The translations under genes and the position numbers were made by a program. The notes beneath the pieces were generated by a model, which worked only from the letters and a program-made list of their open reading frames with translations, ran no database searches and was not told the origin of the DNA. 44,128 nucleotides of DNA from Sandarakinorhabdus cyanobacteriorum (GTDB lineage: Bacteria; Pseudomonadota; Alphaproteobacteria; Sphingomonadales; Sphingomonadaceae): the NCBI RefSeq assembly GCF_002251755.1, contig NZ_NOXT01000107.1, positions 21,544 to 65,671 on the forward strand. Direction: 5' to 3'. Positions 16,804-24,560 of the stretch are shown here, one piece after another. Within the stretch, counting starts at the first letter, position 1. Each line of letters opens with the position of its first letter.

Positions 16804-18093
16804 TCAATCGCGGAACGGATCCTTCACCAGGATGGTATCGTCGCGCTCGGGGCTGGTCGAAACCAGTGCCACCGGGCATTCGGTCAATTCCTCGATGCGG
16901 CGGATATATTTGATCGCCTGCGCCGGCAGTTGCGCCCAGCTGCGCGCACCGGCCGTCGATTCGCTCCAGCCTTCGAACGCCTCATAGACCGGCTCGACCC
17001 GGGCCTGTTCGGCGGGATGCGCGGGCAGATAATCCAACTCCCGGCCATCGAGGCGATAGCCGGTGCAGATCATGATCGTCTCCAGCCCGTCGAGCACGTC
17101 CAGCTTGGTCAGCGCCATGCCGGTGATGCCGCCCACGGCGATGGCCTGGCGCACCAGGACGGCATCAAACCAGCCACAGCGGCGCTTGCGGCCCGTCACC
17201 GTGCCAAATTCATGGCCGCGCGTGCCCAGCCGCTCGCCCACCGCATTGTCCTGCTCGGTGGGGAAGGGGCCGGAACCGACCCGCGTGGTATAGGCCTTGA
17301 CGATGCCGAGGACATAGCCGGTGGCATCCGGGCCCATGCCCGAACCGGCGGCCGCCTGACCGGCCACAACGTTGGACGACGTGACAAAGGGCCAGGTGCC
17401 ATGATCAACATCCAGCAGCACGCCCTGCGCGCCCTCGAACAATATGCGGTCCCGCCGCCAGCGCGCATCGCGCAGCCGCTTCCAGACGGGCTGGATGTAG
17501 GGGAGCACGGCCGGCGCCACATCGGCCAGCTGTGCCTTCAACTCGGCCGCATCCACCGGCGCCACGCCAAAGCCGGCGCGCAGGGCATTATGGTGGGCCA
17601 GCAGCCGCTCCAGCTGCGGTTCGATCGCATCCAGATGCGCCAGATCGATCACGCGCAGCGCGCGGCGGCCGACTTTGTCTTCATAAGCCGGGCCGATGCC
17701 GCGCCGGGTGGTGCCGATCTTGCCGGCCCCCATCGCATCCTCGCGGAGGGCATCCAGATCGCGGTGCAGCGGCAGGATCAGCGGAGCCGATTCCGACACG
17801 GCCAAATTGTCGGGCGTGATCGACACACCCATGCCGGCAATACGGGCGACTTCATCGCGGAAATGCCAGGGATCAAACACCACGCCATTGCCGATCACCG
17901 ACAGGGTGCCGCGCACGATGCCGGAAGGCAGCAGCGACAATTTGTAGGTCTGGTTGCCCACCACCAGCGTGTGGCCGGCATTGTGCCCACCCTGGAACCG
18001 CACCACCACATCGGCACGCGCCGACAGCCAATCGACAATCTTGCCCTTGCCCTCATCGCCCCACTGGGCGCCCACAACCGTGACGTTCGGCAT
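16804..18093 (-). CDS. purA: Adenylosuccinate synthetase
   Basis: A 429-residue enzyme that joins IMP and aspartate using GTP, the first step from IMP to [17 protein letters not shown] is the N-terminal GTP/IMP motif with the catalytic Asp, GHNAGHT carries the catalytic His, and GIGPAYEDK and the late KLDVLDGL are also present. Length is normal. The ATG has GAGGAA six nt upstream. The gene follows an SDR gene by 14 nt and thus seems to lie at the end of the PnuC-NadR kinase run; purA and NAD salvage both feed adenine nucleotide pools, though a functional link is only inferred. Confidence 0.96.
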   Translation of the reverse strand: MPNVTVVGAQWGDEGKGKIVDWLSARADVVVRFQGGHNAGHTLVVGNQTYKLSLLPSGIVRGTLSVIGNGVVFDPWHFRDEVARIAGMGVSITPDNLAVSESAPLILPLHRDLDALREDAMGAGKIGTTRRGIGPAYEDKVGRRALRVIDLAHLDAIEPQLERLLAHHNALRAGFGVAPVDAAELKAQLADVAPAVLPYIQPVWKRLRDARWRRDRILFEGAQGVLLDVDHGTWPFVTSSNVVAGQAAAGSGMGPDATGYVLGIVKAYTTRVGSGPFPTEQDNAVGERLGTRGHEFGTVTGRKRRCGWFDAVLVRQAIAVGGITGMALTKLDVLDGLETIMICTGYRLDGRELDYLPAHPAEQARVEPVYEAFEGWSESTAGARSWAQLPAQAIKYIRRIEELTECPVALVSTSPERDDTILVKDPFRD

Positions 18094-18107
18094 CTCAGTT
18101 CCTCACA

Positions 18108-18809
18108 TCAGCGCACATAGGATGCGCCATTGATATCGATGGTCGCCCCGGTGAGCGAGGCCGGCGCCGTGATGGCCAGCCAGCGGATGGTCTCGGCCAC
18201 CTCATCCGGCATGGCGACCCGGCCGAGGGGGATATCGGCCAGCAATTTGTCGCCGCCGCGGCTGGCCAGATAATCCTCCGCCATGCCCGTCATGGTGAAG
18301 CCGGGTGTGATCGAAAAGGCCAGGATATTCTGCCCGGCATAGGCGCGGGCAATGCTCTTGGTCATGGCCAGCATGCCGCCCTTGGCCGCCGCATAATGCC
18401 AATGCTTCGGCGAATCACCGCGATGGCCGGCGCGGCTGGCCACGTTGATGATGCGGCCACCGCCATGCTGCTGAAAATGCAGCACGGCATGACGGCACAG
18501 GTCGGCGGCCGATTGCAGGTTGATGGCCATGCTGCGCGCCCACGCATCGGCAAAGCCATCGGCGTCTTCGATATCAGCCGCTTCAAACACGCCGGCATTG
18601 TTGACCAGCACATCGATACGCCCACTGGCCAGTTCCAGCGCCTGCGCCCACAATGCATCGGTGGCACGCGGCTGGGCAAAATCGGCGGCAATCAGGCCGT
18701 TGCCGCCGGCGGTGGACTGGCCAATCACGGTGCAGCCCGCGCCAGCAAGGGCGGCATGGGCGGCAGCGCCAATGCCGCGCGACGCGCCAGTAAGCAGGAT
18801 GCTGGTCAT
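18108..18809 (-). CDS. SDR family oxidoreductase in the NAD-salvage-like operon
   Basis: A 233-residue short-chain dehydrogenase. LTGASRGIGAAAH is the cofactor-binding motif, VNNAGVF follows near residue 80, and Ser with YAAAKGG forms the active site (about residues 130-150). Its ATG at 18807-18809 overlaps the kinase stop codon (ATGA), so translation is coupled to the NadR-type kinase. Substrate and role are unknown. Its tight place between the kinase and purA is conserved-looking but proves no pathway link. Confidence 0.85.
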   Translation of the reverse strand: MTSILLTGASRGIGAAAHAALAGAGCTVIGQSTAGGNGLIAADFAQPRATDALWAQALELASGRIDVLVNNAGVFEAADIEDADGFADAWARSMAINLQSAADLCRHAVLHFQQHGGGRIINVASRAGHRGDSPKHWHYAAAKGGMLAMTKSIARAYAGQNILAFSITPGFTMTGMAEDYLASRGGDKLLADIPLGRVAMPDEVAETIRWLAITAPASLTGATIDINGASYVR

Positions 18810-19333
18810 GACAAGGCCTCCCTGGTGGCAAGCGCGCTGCGGATGGCGGTTTCGGCCTGCGCGCGCCGCTGGGCCCAATTGCCCGAAATCAGCACCGGCG
18901 CAATGCCGCGCAGCGCCAACTCGTTTTCGATCACATGCTGGAAACGCATCCGCTCGGTGCCGACGAACTGGCGGGTGCCATCGGCCACCCAAGGTGTGTC
19001 GGGGGCAAACAGCAGATACAGGTCCGCGTTGGCAGGCATGGCCGACAGGATGGGATCGCGTGTCCGGTGCAGCATGCGGAACCAGGCGGCGGTGGTGACG
19101 ATATCGGTATCCTCGATCAACAATACTGGGCGGCGCGCCACAATGGCCTGCCGCCGGCGTTGATGCTCGGTGGCAATCATCCGCAGGGCATCAGGCGTGA
19201 AATCGGTGCCGATGGTTTCGGCGTATTCCCGCCCATATTCCGGTATCAAGGCACCGCCGAGCGCCTGGCTCAGCTGTTCCGCCAATGTGGACTTGCCGGT
19301 GGATTCCACGCCGGTGAAGCAGACATGCAGCAT
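18806..19333 (-). CDS. NadR-type AAA family ATPase (probable nicotinamide riboside kinase)
   Basis: A 175-residue P-loop protein similar to the C-terminal ribosylnicotinamide kinase domain of NadR, without the adenylyltransferase or DNA-binding domains. GVESTGKST (about residues 8-16) is the Walker A motif. PEYGREYAE and EDTDIVTTAAWF are typical of this kinase group. It should phosphorylate nicotinamide riboside to NMN, trapping what PnuC brings in. The ATG at 19331-19333 lies four nt after the pnuC stop codon; a longer N-terminus from 19435 would overlap pnuC and lacks similarity. The substrate is inferred from family and neighbour, not proved. Confidence 0.85.
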   Translation of the reverse strand: MLHVCFTGVESTGKSTLAEQLSQALGGALIPEYGREYAETIGTDFTPDALRMIATEHQRRRQAIVARRPVLLIEDTDIVTTAAWFRMLHRTRDPILSAMPANADLYLLFAPDTPWVADGTRQFVGTERMRFQHVIENELALRGIAPVLISGNWAQRRAQAETAIRSALATREALS

Positions 19334-19337
19334 GGGA

Positions 19338-19889
19338 TCAGGCCGCCACCGTCTGCCAGCGGCGCCAGCTGTAGAGCGCGACGGCAAGAAAGGCCACGTA
19401 AAGCGCAGCCGTGATCCACAGTGCCTGGCTGGCATAGAGCCCGATCGACAGCAGATTGACGCCCACCCAGATCGGCCAGCTTTCGAGATAACGCCCGTTG
19501 GTCAGCAATTGCGCCACCAGTGACCAGCCTGCCACGGTGCCATCGGCAATTGGTGCCGCCGCATCGGTTTCCCGCAGCAACACGGCCAGCAGCGCCGAAG
19601 CTGCGATCCCGGCACCGATCACCGCCTGCCAACCCCGGCGCGGCATCCTGCGAACATCCACTGCGCCATTGTGGGCTGGTGCCCGCAACCAGGCGACAAA
19701 CCCTTGTGCCTGCGCCAAAAAAAAGAAGATCTGCAGACCGGCGACGGCATAAAGCCGGGCATCGACAAAGACCCCAGCCAGGATTGCCACCATGATCATG
19801 CCGGCGGGATAGTTCCACACCGACCGCCGCGCCAGCAGCAGCATGTTGGCCAGGCCAAAGCCCGCCGCCAGGATTTCCCACGGATTCAC
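19338..19889 (-). CDS. pnuC: Nicotinamide riboside transporter PnuC
   Basis: A 183-residue inner-membrane protein with about six or seven hydrophobic segments. The N-terminus VNPWEILAAGFGLANMLLL and the motif RSVWNYPAGMIMV match PnuC, whose conserved Trp/Asn/Pro/Gly stretch lies in the substrate channel. LYAVAGLQIFFFL and the C-terminal WIWVGVNLLSIGLY-like segment (here PIWVGVNLLSIGLY) also fit. PnuC works by facilitated diffusion and depends on phosphorylation by an NadR-type kinase, which is encoded next. I chose GTG at 19887-19889 because family members begin there and AAGG lies upstream. PnuT-type thiamine transport is the main alternative in this family. Confidence 0.88.
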   Translation of the reverse strand: MNPWEILAAGFGLANMLLLARRSVWNYPAGMIMVAILAGVFVDARLYAVAGLQIFFFLAQAQGFVAWLRAPAHNGAVDVRRMPRRGWQAVIGAGIAASALLAVLLRETDAAAPIADGTVAGWSLVAQLLTNGRYLESWPIWVGVNLLSIGLYASQALWITAALYVAFLAVALYSWRRWQTVAA

Positions 19890-19926
19890 GTCGCGCCTTA
19901 AGCCCGCCCAGACCAAAATTTGCAAG

Positions 19927-19957
19927 AAAAAGGGGCGCGCCGATAACGACGCGCCCC
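19927..19957 (-). terminator. Rho-independent terminator between receptor and pnuC
   Basis: On the minus strand GGGGCGCG (19957-19950) pairs with CGCGCCCC (19939-19932) over 8 bp with a 10-nt loop, and a run of five T residues follows (19931-19927). It lies 23 nt after the receptor stop codon and 37 nt before the pnuC start. Read-through would give lower expression of the downstream genes than of the receptor. Confidence 0.85.
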
Positions 19958-19980
19958 CAATTCCGGTCGCAGTGGTGCGA

Positions 19981-22494
19981 TCAGAAGCGCCAGCGCACCA
20001 GGCCGCCAAAGGTGCGCGGTTGATTGCGATAGCCCGACAGCGTGCCGGCCTGTGCCACACCCGGGAAGATCGTGGTGATCCACGCCTGGTTGGTCAGGTT
20101 GCGGGCCCAAAGCGAGATGTCGATCTTGTTATCGAGCACCAGCGTCACCGAGGTGTTCAGATTGTCGACCGTGCGCTTCAGCGCCACCGTGCCCTGGGCG
20201 ATCTGCGTCGGGCTTTCGTGCTGATAATCGGCATGGAACAGCAGCTTGGCCGCATCGCTCAGCCGCGCGGTGTAATCAATGCCCAGCGAGGCCGCATATT
20301 CGGGCGTGCCAGCAACACGCTGGCCAGACAGATCCAGCGGCACCGTGGAGAAGCTGCCGTTGACCAGCGCCGCGCCGCCGGGGAACCGGTCGAACCTGGC
20401 GTTGAGATAGGTCAGGCTGGCCGTAAAGCGGAGGTCCCGGGTCGGCGAGATCGAGCTGTCGATTTCCAGACCGTCAACCGACTGCTGGTCGGCGTTGGCG
20501 AGGATGAAGCCCGTGCCCGAGAACACGTTGCTCTGGAACCCGTTCAGAATCTGGCGGAAGGCAGCAATGTTGACGGCAAAGCCTTCCCACTGGCCCTTGA
20601 TGCCGATTTCATAAACGGTGGCATGTTCAGGATTGGCAAAGCGCGAACCGGTGGTGAGGTTGACCGGCAGATTGGCACCCAGCGCCGTGCGGATCGGCGA
20701 TGCGGCCGGCGCCGGCACCTGCGCCGTCGAACCAGGGATGAACTGCGAGGCAAACGGCCGCGAGTCGGCCGACAGGTTGAACGAGCTGGCCTTGAACCCG
20801 GTCGCATGGGTTGCATAGAGGTTCAGGTTCTCGTTCATCTTGTAGGACAGGCGCAGCGTGTAGGCGAAATCGCTGTCAGACGTGCGGCCATCTTCCACGG
20901 CGTTGGGGAAGTTCAGGAACGGCGGCAGGAACTGAAGGGCGCGCAGGCCCAGGAACGGGTTGAACTGCGGATTGGCTGCAACCGTGGCCGGCACGCCGGC
21001 ATTCACGCCAGCCCGCACCAGATCAAGACCGGAGAACACATCCGTGGACACCACGTTGGTGGTCACCCGCTTGGTATCCCGGGTGTAGTTGCCGCCCGCA
21101 GTAAACGTCAGCCCTTCGGCCAGTTCCCAATCCACGGTGCCGAACAGCGAGATGGCGCGGTTCTTGTAGTCATAATCCTCGAACCGGCCCTGGCCCTGAC
21201 CACCGAAGGCACCCGCCGGGGTGCCCGGCAGCAGCGCGCGCAGCGTGGGCTCCAGATTGGTGTAGGCGCCGCCCGAAAGGGCGCTGGCATAACCACGGAA
21301 ATCGCGGCCAAAGGTCAGCGCCGCCTGGGCATCGATATTCTCGTGGAAATAGAAGGCGCCCACGAGGAAGTTGATCGGGCCATCAAACTTCGAGGCAACC
21401 CGGAATTCCGCCGTGTAGGTGTTGATGGCGTTGCGGCCGCGGTTGGCGCCGATGATGTCAGCGCTGGTGAAATCGCTGTCGGCATTGGTGTTCAAGCGCA
21501 CACCGCGATAGGCGCCAATGAAGGTCAGATCGAACTGGCCGGCCTTGTAATCAGCCTGAGCCGAGACGCCGAAATTGTCGATTTTGTTTTCCGACGCGAA
21601 GTTGGTGGCCGATTCCAGCGCCAGCGGCTGGTTGGAAATCAGTCGGCCGCCCAGCGCGCGCACGGCATTGCCGGTCGGGCCATCGACAATGTTCACCACC
21701 GAACAGCAGACTTCGTCGATCCTGTCGTAATCGGCGATCAGCCGCAGCTTGAAATCGTCCGACGGCTTGAACAGCAGCTGGCCGCGGACGCCGCCACGGT
21801 TGCGTTCGTTGTCATCGCGGTTCAGCGTGACGTTGCGAACATAGCCATCACGACGGTTGTAGTTGCCGGCCAGGCTGAAGGCGACAGTGTCGCTGATCGG
21901 CCCAGTGACTTCGGCACGGGCAACAACCGCGTTGTAGTTACCATAGGACAGTTCGGCGGCGCCGCCGAAATCAAACTTGGGCTCGGCCGTGACCACCGAG
22001 ATGATGCCGGCCGACGCGTTCTTGCCAAACAGGGTCGACTGCGGGCCGCGCAGCACTTCCACTCGCTCCAGGCTGGGCAGGTCGCCGATCTGGGCGGCCG
22101 ACCGGCTGCGATAGACGCCATCGATGAACACGCCCACCGATGGTTCGATGCCGGCGTTGTTGGCGCCGTTGCCGAAACCACGGATGATGAAGTTGGTGTT
22201 GGCCGACGACTGCAGCTGCGACACGCGCAACGACGGCACCAGGGTCTGCAGATCAAGGGCGTCACGGATCTGGGCGACTTCCAGCGTGGCCTTGCTGGCC
22301 ACCGACACGGCGATCGGCGTGTCGATCAGGGTCTTGGCCTGCTTGGAAGCGGTGACGATGATGATGTCGTCTTCGCCTTCGTCAGCAGCAGCGGTCGGGG
22401 CATTTTGCGCCAGGGCAGGGGAAGCAATGGCAGTGGCACCCAGCAGAAACAGCGCACGCAGGGCAGCGTGACGCGAAACGTCGTTCAGTCGCAT
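19981..22494 (-). CDS. TonB-dependent outer membrane receptor
   Basis: An 837-residue outer membrane receptor. A signal peptide ends near ASPALAQ (about residue 29), and a TonB-box-like stretch follows (DDIIIVTASKQ). The plug domain (about residues 50-160) includes PSLRVSQL, IRGFGNG, VGVFIDGVYR and VLRGPQSTLFGKNASAG. A beta-barrel follows and the chain ends in Phe (VRWRF), as outer membrane proteins do. The ATG at 22492-22494 has GAAGGA seven nt upstream. It heads the minus-strand run with pnuC and the kinase, which suggests nicotinamide riboside or a related nucleoside as ligand. Many sphingomonad receptors of this type have unknown ligands, so this is inference. Confidence 0.92.
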   Translation of the reverse strand: MRLNDVSRHAALRALFLLGATAIASPALAQNAPTAAADEGEDDIIIVTASKQAKTLIDTPIAVSVASKATLEVAQIRDALDLQTLVPSLRVSQLQSSANTNFIIRGFGNGANNAGIEPSVGVFIDGVYRSRSAAQIGDLPSLERVEVLRGPQSTLFGKNASAGIISVVTAEPKFDFGGAAELSYGNYNAVVARAEVTGPISDTVAFSLAGNYNRRDGYVRNVTLNRDDNERNRGGVRGQLLFKPSDDFKLRLIADYDRIDEVCCSVVNIVDGPTGNAVRALGGRLISNQPLALESATNFASENKIDNFGVSAQADYKAGQFDLTFIGAYRGVRLNTNADSDFTSADIIGANRGRNAINTYTAEFRVASKFDGPINFLVGAFYFHENIDAQAALTFGRDFRGYASALSGGAYTNLEPTLRALLPGTPAGAFGGQGQGRFEDYDYKNRAISLFGTVDWELAEGLTFTAGGNYTRDTKRVTTNVVSTDVFSGLDLVRAGVNAGVPATVAANPQFNPFLGLRALQFLPPFLNFPNAVEDGRTSDSDFAYTLRLSYKMNENLNLYATHATGFKASSFNLSADSRPFASQFIPGSTAQVPAPAASPIRTALGANLPVNLTTGSRFANPEHATVYEIGIKGQWEGFAVNIAAFRQILNGFQSNVFSGTGFILANADQQSVDGLEIDSSISPTRDLRFTASLTYLNARFDRFPGGAALVNGSFSTVPLDLSGQRVAGTPEYAASLGIDYTARLSDAAKLLFHADYQHESPTQIAQGTVALKRTVDNLNTSVTLVLDNKIDISLWARNLTNQAWITTIFPGVAQAGTLSGYRNQPRTFGGLVRWRF

Positions 22495-22513
22495 GACTAT
22501 CCTTCCCAATATG

Positions 22514-22559
22514 CGGAACCATCGGTGGGGGCGGTTCCGTTCGTGCCCGTTGGCCGGGC
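22514..22559 (-). promoter_or_regulatory. Tandem hairpins in the receptor leader
   Basis: Two inverted repeats stand just upstream of the receptor ribosome binding site: CGGAACC with GGTTCCG (22514-22539, 12-nt loop) and GCCCG with CGGGC (22545-22559, 5-nt loop). The whole gap to the divergent GNAT gene is 199 nt. They could form a regulatory leader; no known riboswitch class was recognised. Confidence 0.4.
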
Positions 22560-22693
22560 GACTTATCATGGATTGCAGGTCATCAATCTTTTTGCAAGGC
22601 AAGCCCCAACAAGCCTGCCGCACTGTTGCCGGTCTGCAACGAAACTGCAAAACAGCGGATCGCAAAGCCCGCCAGAGGAAAGGTCGCGCCGCA

Positions 22694-23212
22694 ATGTCGG
22701 AGTGGGAAATCAGCACGGATCGCCTGTTCATCCGCCCGATGCGCGTTGCGGAGGCCCGTGAATGGCACATCATCCGTGCCAGTGCCCCTTATGATCCAGT
22801 GACTCGCAGCATGGATGAAAGCGTCGCCATGATTGCCGCCATGCAGGCCCGCGCCGCTCCTGATTCCGATGGGTGGCAACAATTCAGTATCTTGGCCAAG
22901 GATGGCAGCATGATCGGAGATCTTGGCATCCGTTTTTCGCCGCCGTTCAACGCCACGGCCGAAATCGGCTTTGCCGTCGATGTCGCGCAGCGCGGCAAGG
23001 GCATTGCCAGTGAGGCGGTTGGCGCCATGGTGCGGCTGTTGTTCCATCGTGGCCGACGCCGGGTTATGGCGGTGACCGATGTGCGCAACCGTGCTGCCCA
23101 GCGTGTGCTGGAACGCAACTGGTTCCGGCTGGAAGGTCGCTTTGTCGAAAGCTGGCGCGATGGCAATCAATGGTTTGATGAATTGTCTTATGCCCGCCTG
23201 GTCAGTGATTGA
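22694..23212 (+). CDS. GNAT family N-acetyltransferase
   Basis: A 172-residue acetyltransferase of the RimJ/RimL-like branch. ISTDRLFIRPM is the usual N-terminal beta strand. GDLGIRF and IGFAVDVAQRGKGIASEA form the acetyl-CoA binding core, and VRNRAAQRVLERNWFRLEGRF is the typical end of the domain. The acceptor is unknown. The ATG at 22694 follows GAGGAAAGG. The gene is divergent from the TonB receptor. Its TGA overlaps the next gene's ATG by one base, so the three plus-strand genes here look like one operon. Confidence 0.85.
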   Translation: MSEWEISTDRLFIRPMRVAEAREWHIIRASAPYDPVTRSMDESVAMIAAMQARAAPDSDGWQQFSILAKDGSMIGDLGIRFSPPFNATAEIGFAVDVAQRGKGIASEAVGAMVRLLFHRGRRRVMAVTDVRNRAAQRVLERNWFRLEGRFVESWRDGNQWFDELSYARLVSD

Positions 23213-24189
23213 TGGCCACGCCCGCGCCTGATCATGTGGCCCTGCTGATTGGCGCCGATGTGGTGCGGATCGAGCAATTGTCAGGCGGGGCATCGTCGGC
23301 CACCTATGCCGTGGACGCGGTGCGCGATGGCCAGCCCTGGCCGCTGATCCTGCAGTGCGCCGCCACCGGTTGTGTGCCAGAAGGCGGGTTGCCGCGGGCC
23401 GATCAGGCCCGATTGCAGCAGATCGCGTTCGAGGCCGGTCTGCCGGTGGCCGAAGTGGTGCGGGTGCTCGGTCCCGAGGATGGCCTGGGTGAGGGTTTCA
23501 TCATGGCGCGGCTGCCGGGCGAGGCGCTGGCGCCGAAATGGCTGAAGCTGCCGGAATATGCCCCGGCGCGCGCCACCCTTACCGGTCAATGCGCTGCCGT
23601 GCTGGCCCGGTTGCACCGACTGCCGCTGGCCAACACGGCTGGCCTCAAGTTGCCGACCGGCAGCACGGCGGAGGGGTTGGCGCGCATGTTCGCCAATTAT
23701 CGGCGCTTCGCGGTCGATTCCCCGGTGTTCGACCTGGGGTTTGCCTGGCTGAAGGAACGGGTGGAGGATCGGCCGGCAACGGCAATCGTTCACGGCGATT
23801 TCCGCTCCGGCAATTTCCTCGTGGCGCCCGATGGACTGGTGGCGGTGCTGGATTGGGAATTGGCGCATCTGGGCGACGGGCACGAGGATTTGGGCTGGCT
23901 GTGCTGCAACGCCTGGCGCTTTGGCCTGTGGGACAAGCCTGCGGGCGGCTTTGGCGAACGCGATGCCCTTTATCAGGCCTATGAAGCCGCCGGCGGTGGC
24001 CCGGTGGACCGGGCGCGCGCCCATGTGTGGGAAGTGTGGGGCACGCTGAAATGGGGGATTGCCTGCCTGCAATTGGGCGACGACCATGTGTCGGGCCGGC
24101 TGCGCAATGTGGAGCGCGCTGCAATCGGCCGCCGTGTGAGCGAGGTGGAGCTTGACCTGATGCACTTGCTGAAGTTCGGGAGCCTGTGA
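23212..24189 (+). CDS. Aminoglycoside phosphotransferase-fold (phosphotransferase family) protein
   Basis: A 325-residue protein with the APH/choline kinase fold. LSGGASSATYAVD is the nucleotide loop, IVHGDFRSGNFLV is the catalytic loop with its Asp and Asn, and LDWELAHLGDGHEDLGWL holds the metal-binding Asp. This subgroup is usually found next to acyl-CoA dehydrogenase genes and resembles the N-terminal domain of ACAD10/11, which phosphorylates 4-hydroxyacyl-CoA. A role in lipid or hydroxy-acid breakdown is therefore more likely than drug resistance. The start overlaps the GNAT stop and the end overlaps the DUF6285 start, each by one base. Confidence 0.85.
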   Translation: MATPAPDHVALLIGADVVRIEQLSGGASSATYAVDAVRDGQPWPLILQCAATGCVPEGGLPRADQARLQQIAFEAGLPVAEVVRVLGPEDGLGEGFIMARLPGEALAPKWLKLPEYAPARATLTGQCAAVLARLHRLPLANTAGLKLPTGSTAEGLARMFANYRRFAVDSPVFDLGFAWLKERVEDRPATAIVHGDFRSGNFLVAPDGLVAVLDWELAHLGDGHEDLGWLCCNAWRFGLWDKPAGGFGERDALYQAYEAAGGGPVDRARAHVWEVWGTLKWGIACLQLGDDHVSGRLRNVERAAIGRRVSEVELDLMHLLKFGSL

Positions 24190-24560
24190 TGGCCGAACAG
24201 ATCGAAGCCACCACCTTGATCGAAGCAGTGCAGCTCTTCCTGGCCGAGCTGGAATCCGAACTGTCGGGCCGACGCGCCTTTCATGCCAAGGTGGCGCAAA
24301 ACGCCCTGGCCATCGTGGCGCGCGAGCTTGCCCAGGCTCCTCAGGCAAGGGAACAGGCGCTGCTGGCCGGGGTTATGGGCCAGGATGACAGCCTCGATAC
24401 GCTGCGTGCCAACCTGTGTGCCGATCTTCGCGACGGCCGCAAGGGCGAAACGACACCTGGCCTGATCGATGCATTGCTGGCCATTGCACAGGCCAGATGC
24501 GCCGTGGACAACCCGCGCTATTCCACCTTCAAGCGTCTTGCCGCTTCAGCCACGGCCTGA
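24189..24560 (+). CDS. DUF6285 domain-containing protein
   Basis: A 123-residue soluble helical protein. The pattern EAVQLFLAELESEL, AFHAKVAQNALAIVARE and the ending NPRYSTFKRL match DUF6285, a family of unknown function that regularly follows the APH-fold phosphotransferase in Proteobacteria. Start and upstream stop overlap by one base (TGATG), so it should be made together with that protein and may act as its partner. Its last 32 nt overlap the 3' end of the convergent alpha/beta hydrolase gene. Confidence 0.78.
   Translation: MAEQIEATTLIEAVQLFLAELESELSGRRAFHAKVAQNALAIVARELAQAPQAREQALLAGVMGQDDSLDTLRANLCADLRDGRKGETTPGLIDALLAIAQARCAVDNPRYSTFKRLAASATA

Noticed and set aside
22495-22693. A known NAD or NMN riboswitch before the receptor gene
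   Set aside because: Only two simple hairpins are seen; none of the conserved cores that I know for these riboswitch classes was recognised.
19843-22761. Long open frame on the plus strand opposite the TonB receptor
   Set aside because: It is the antisense of a well-supported receptor gene, without ribosome binding site or domain.
23212-24189. Aminoglycoside resistance gene
   Set aside because: The kinase fold is shared, but the DUF6285 partner and motif wording fit the acyl-CoA-metabolism subgroup rather than resistance enzymes.
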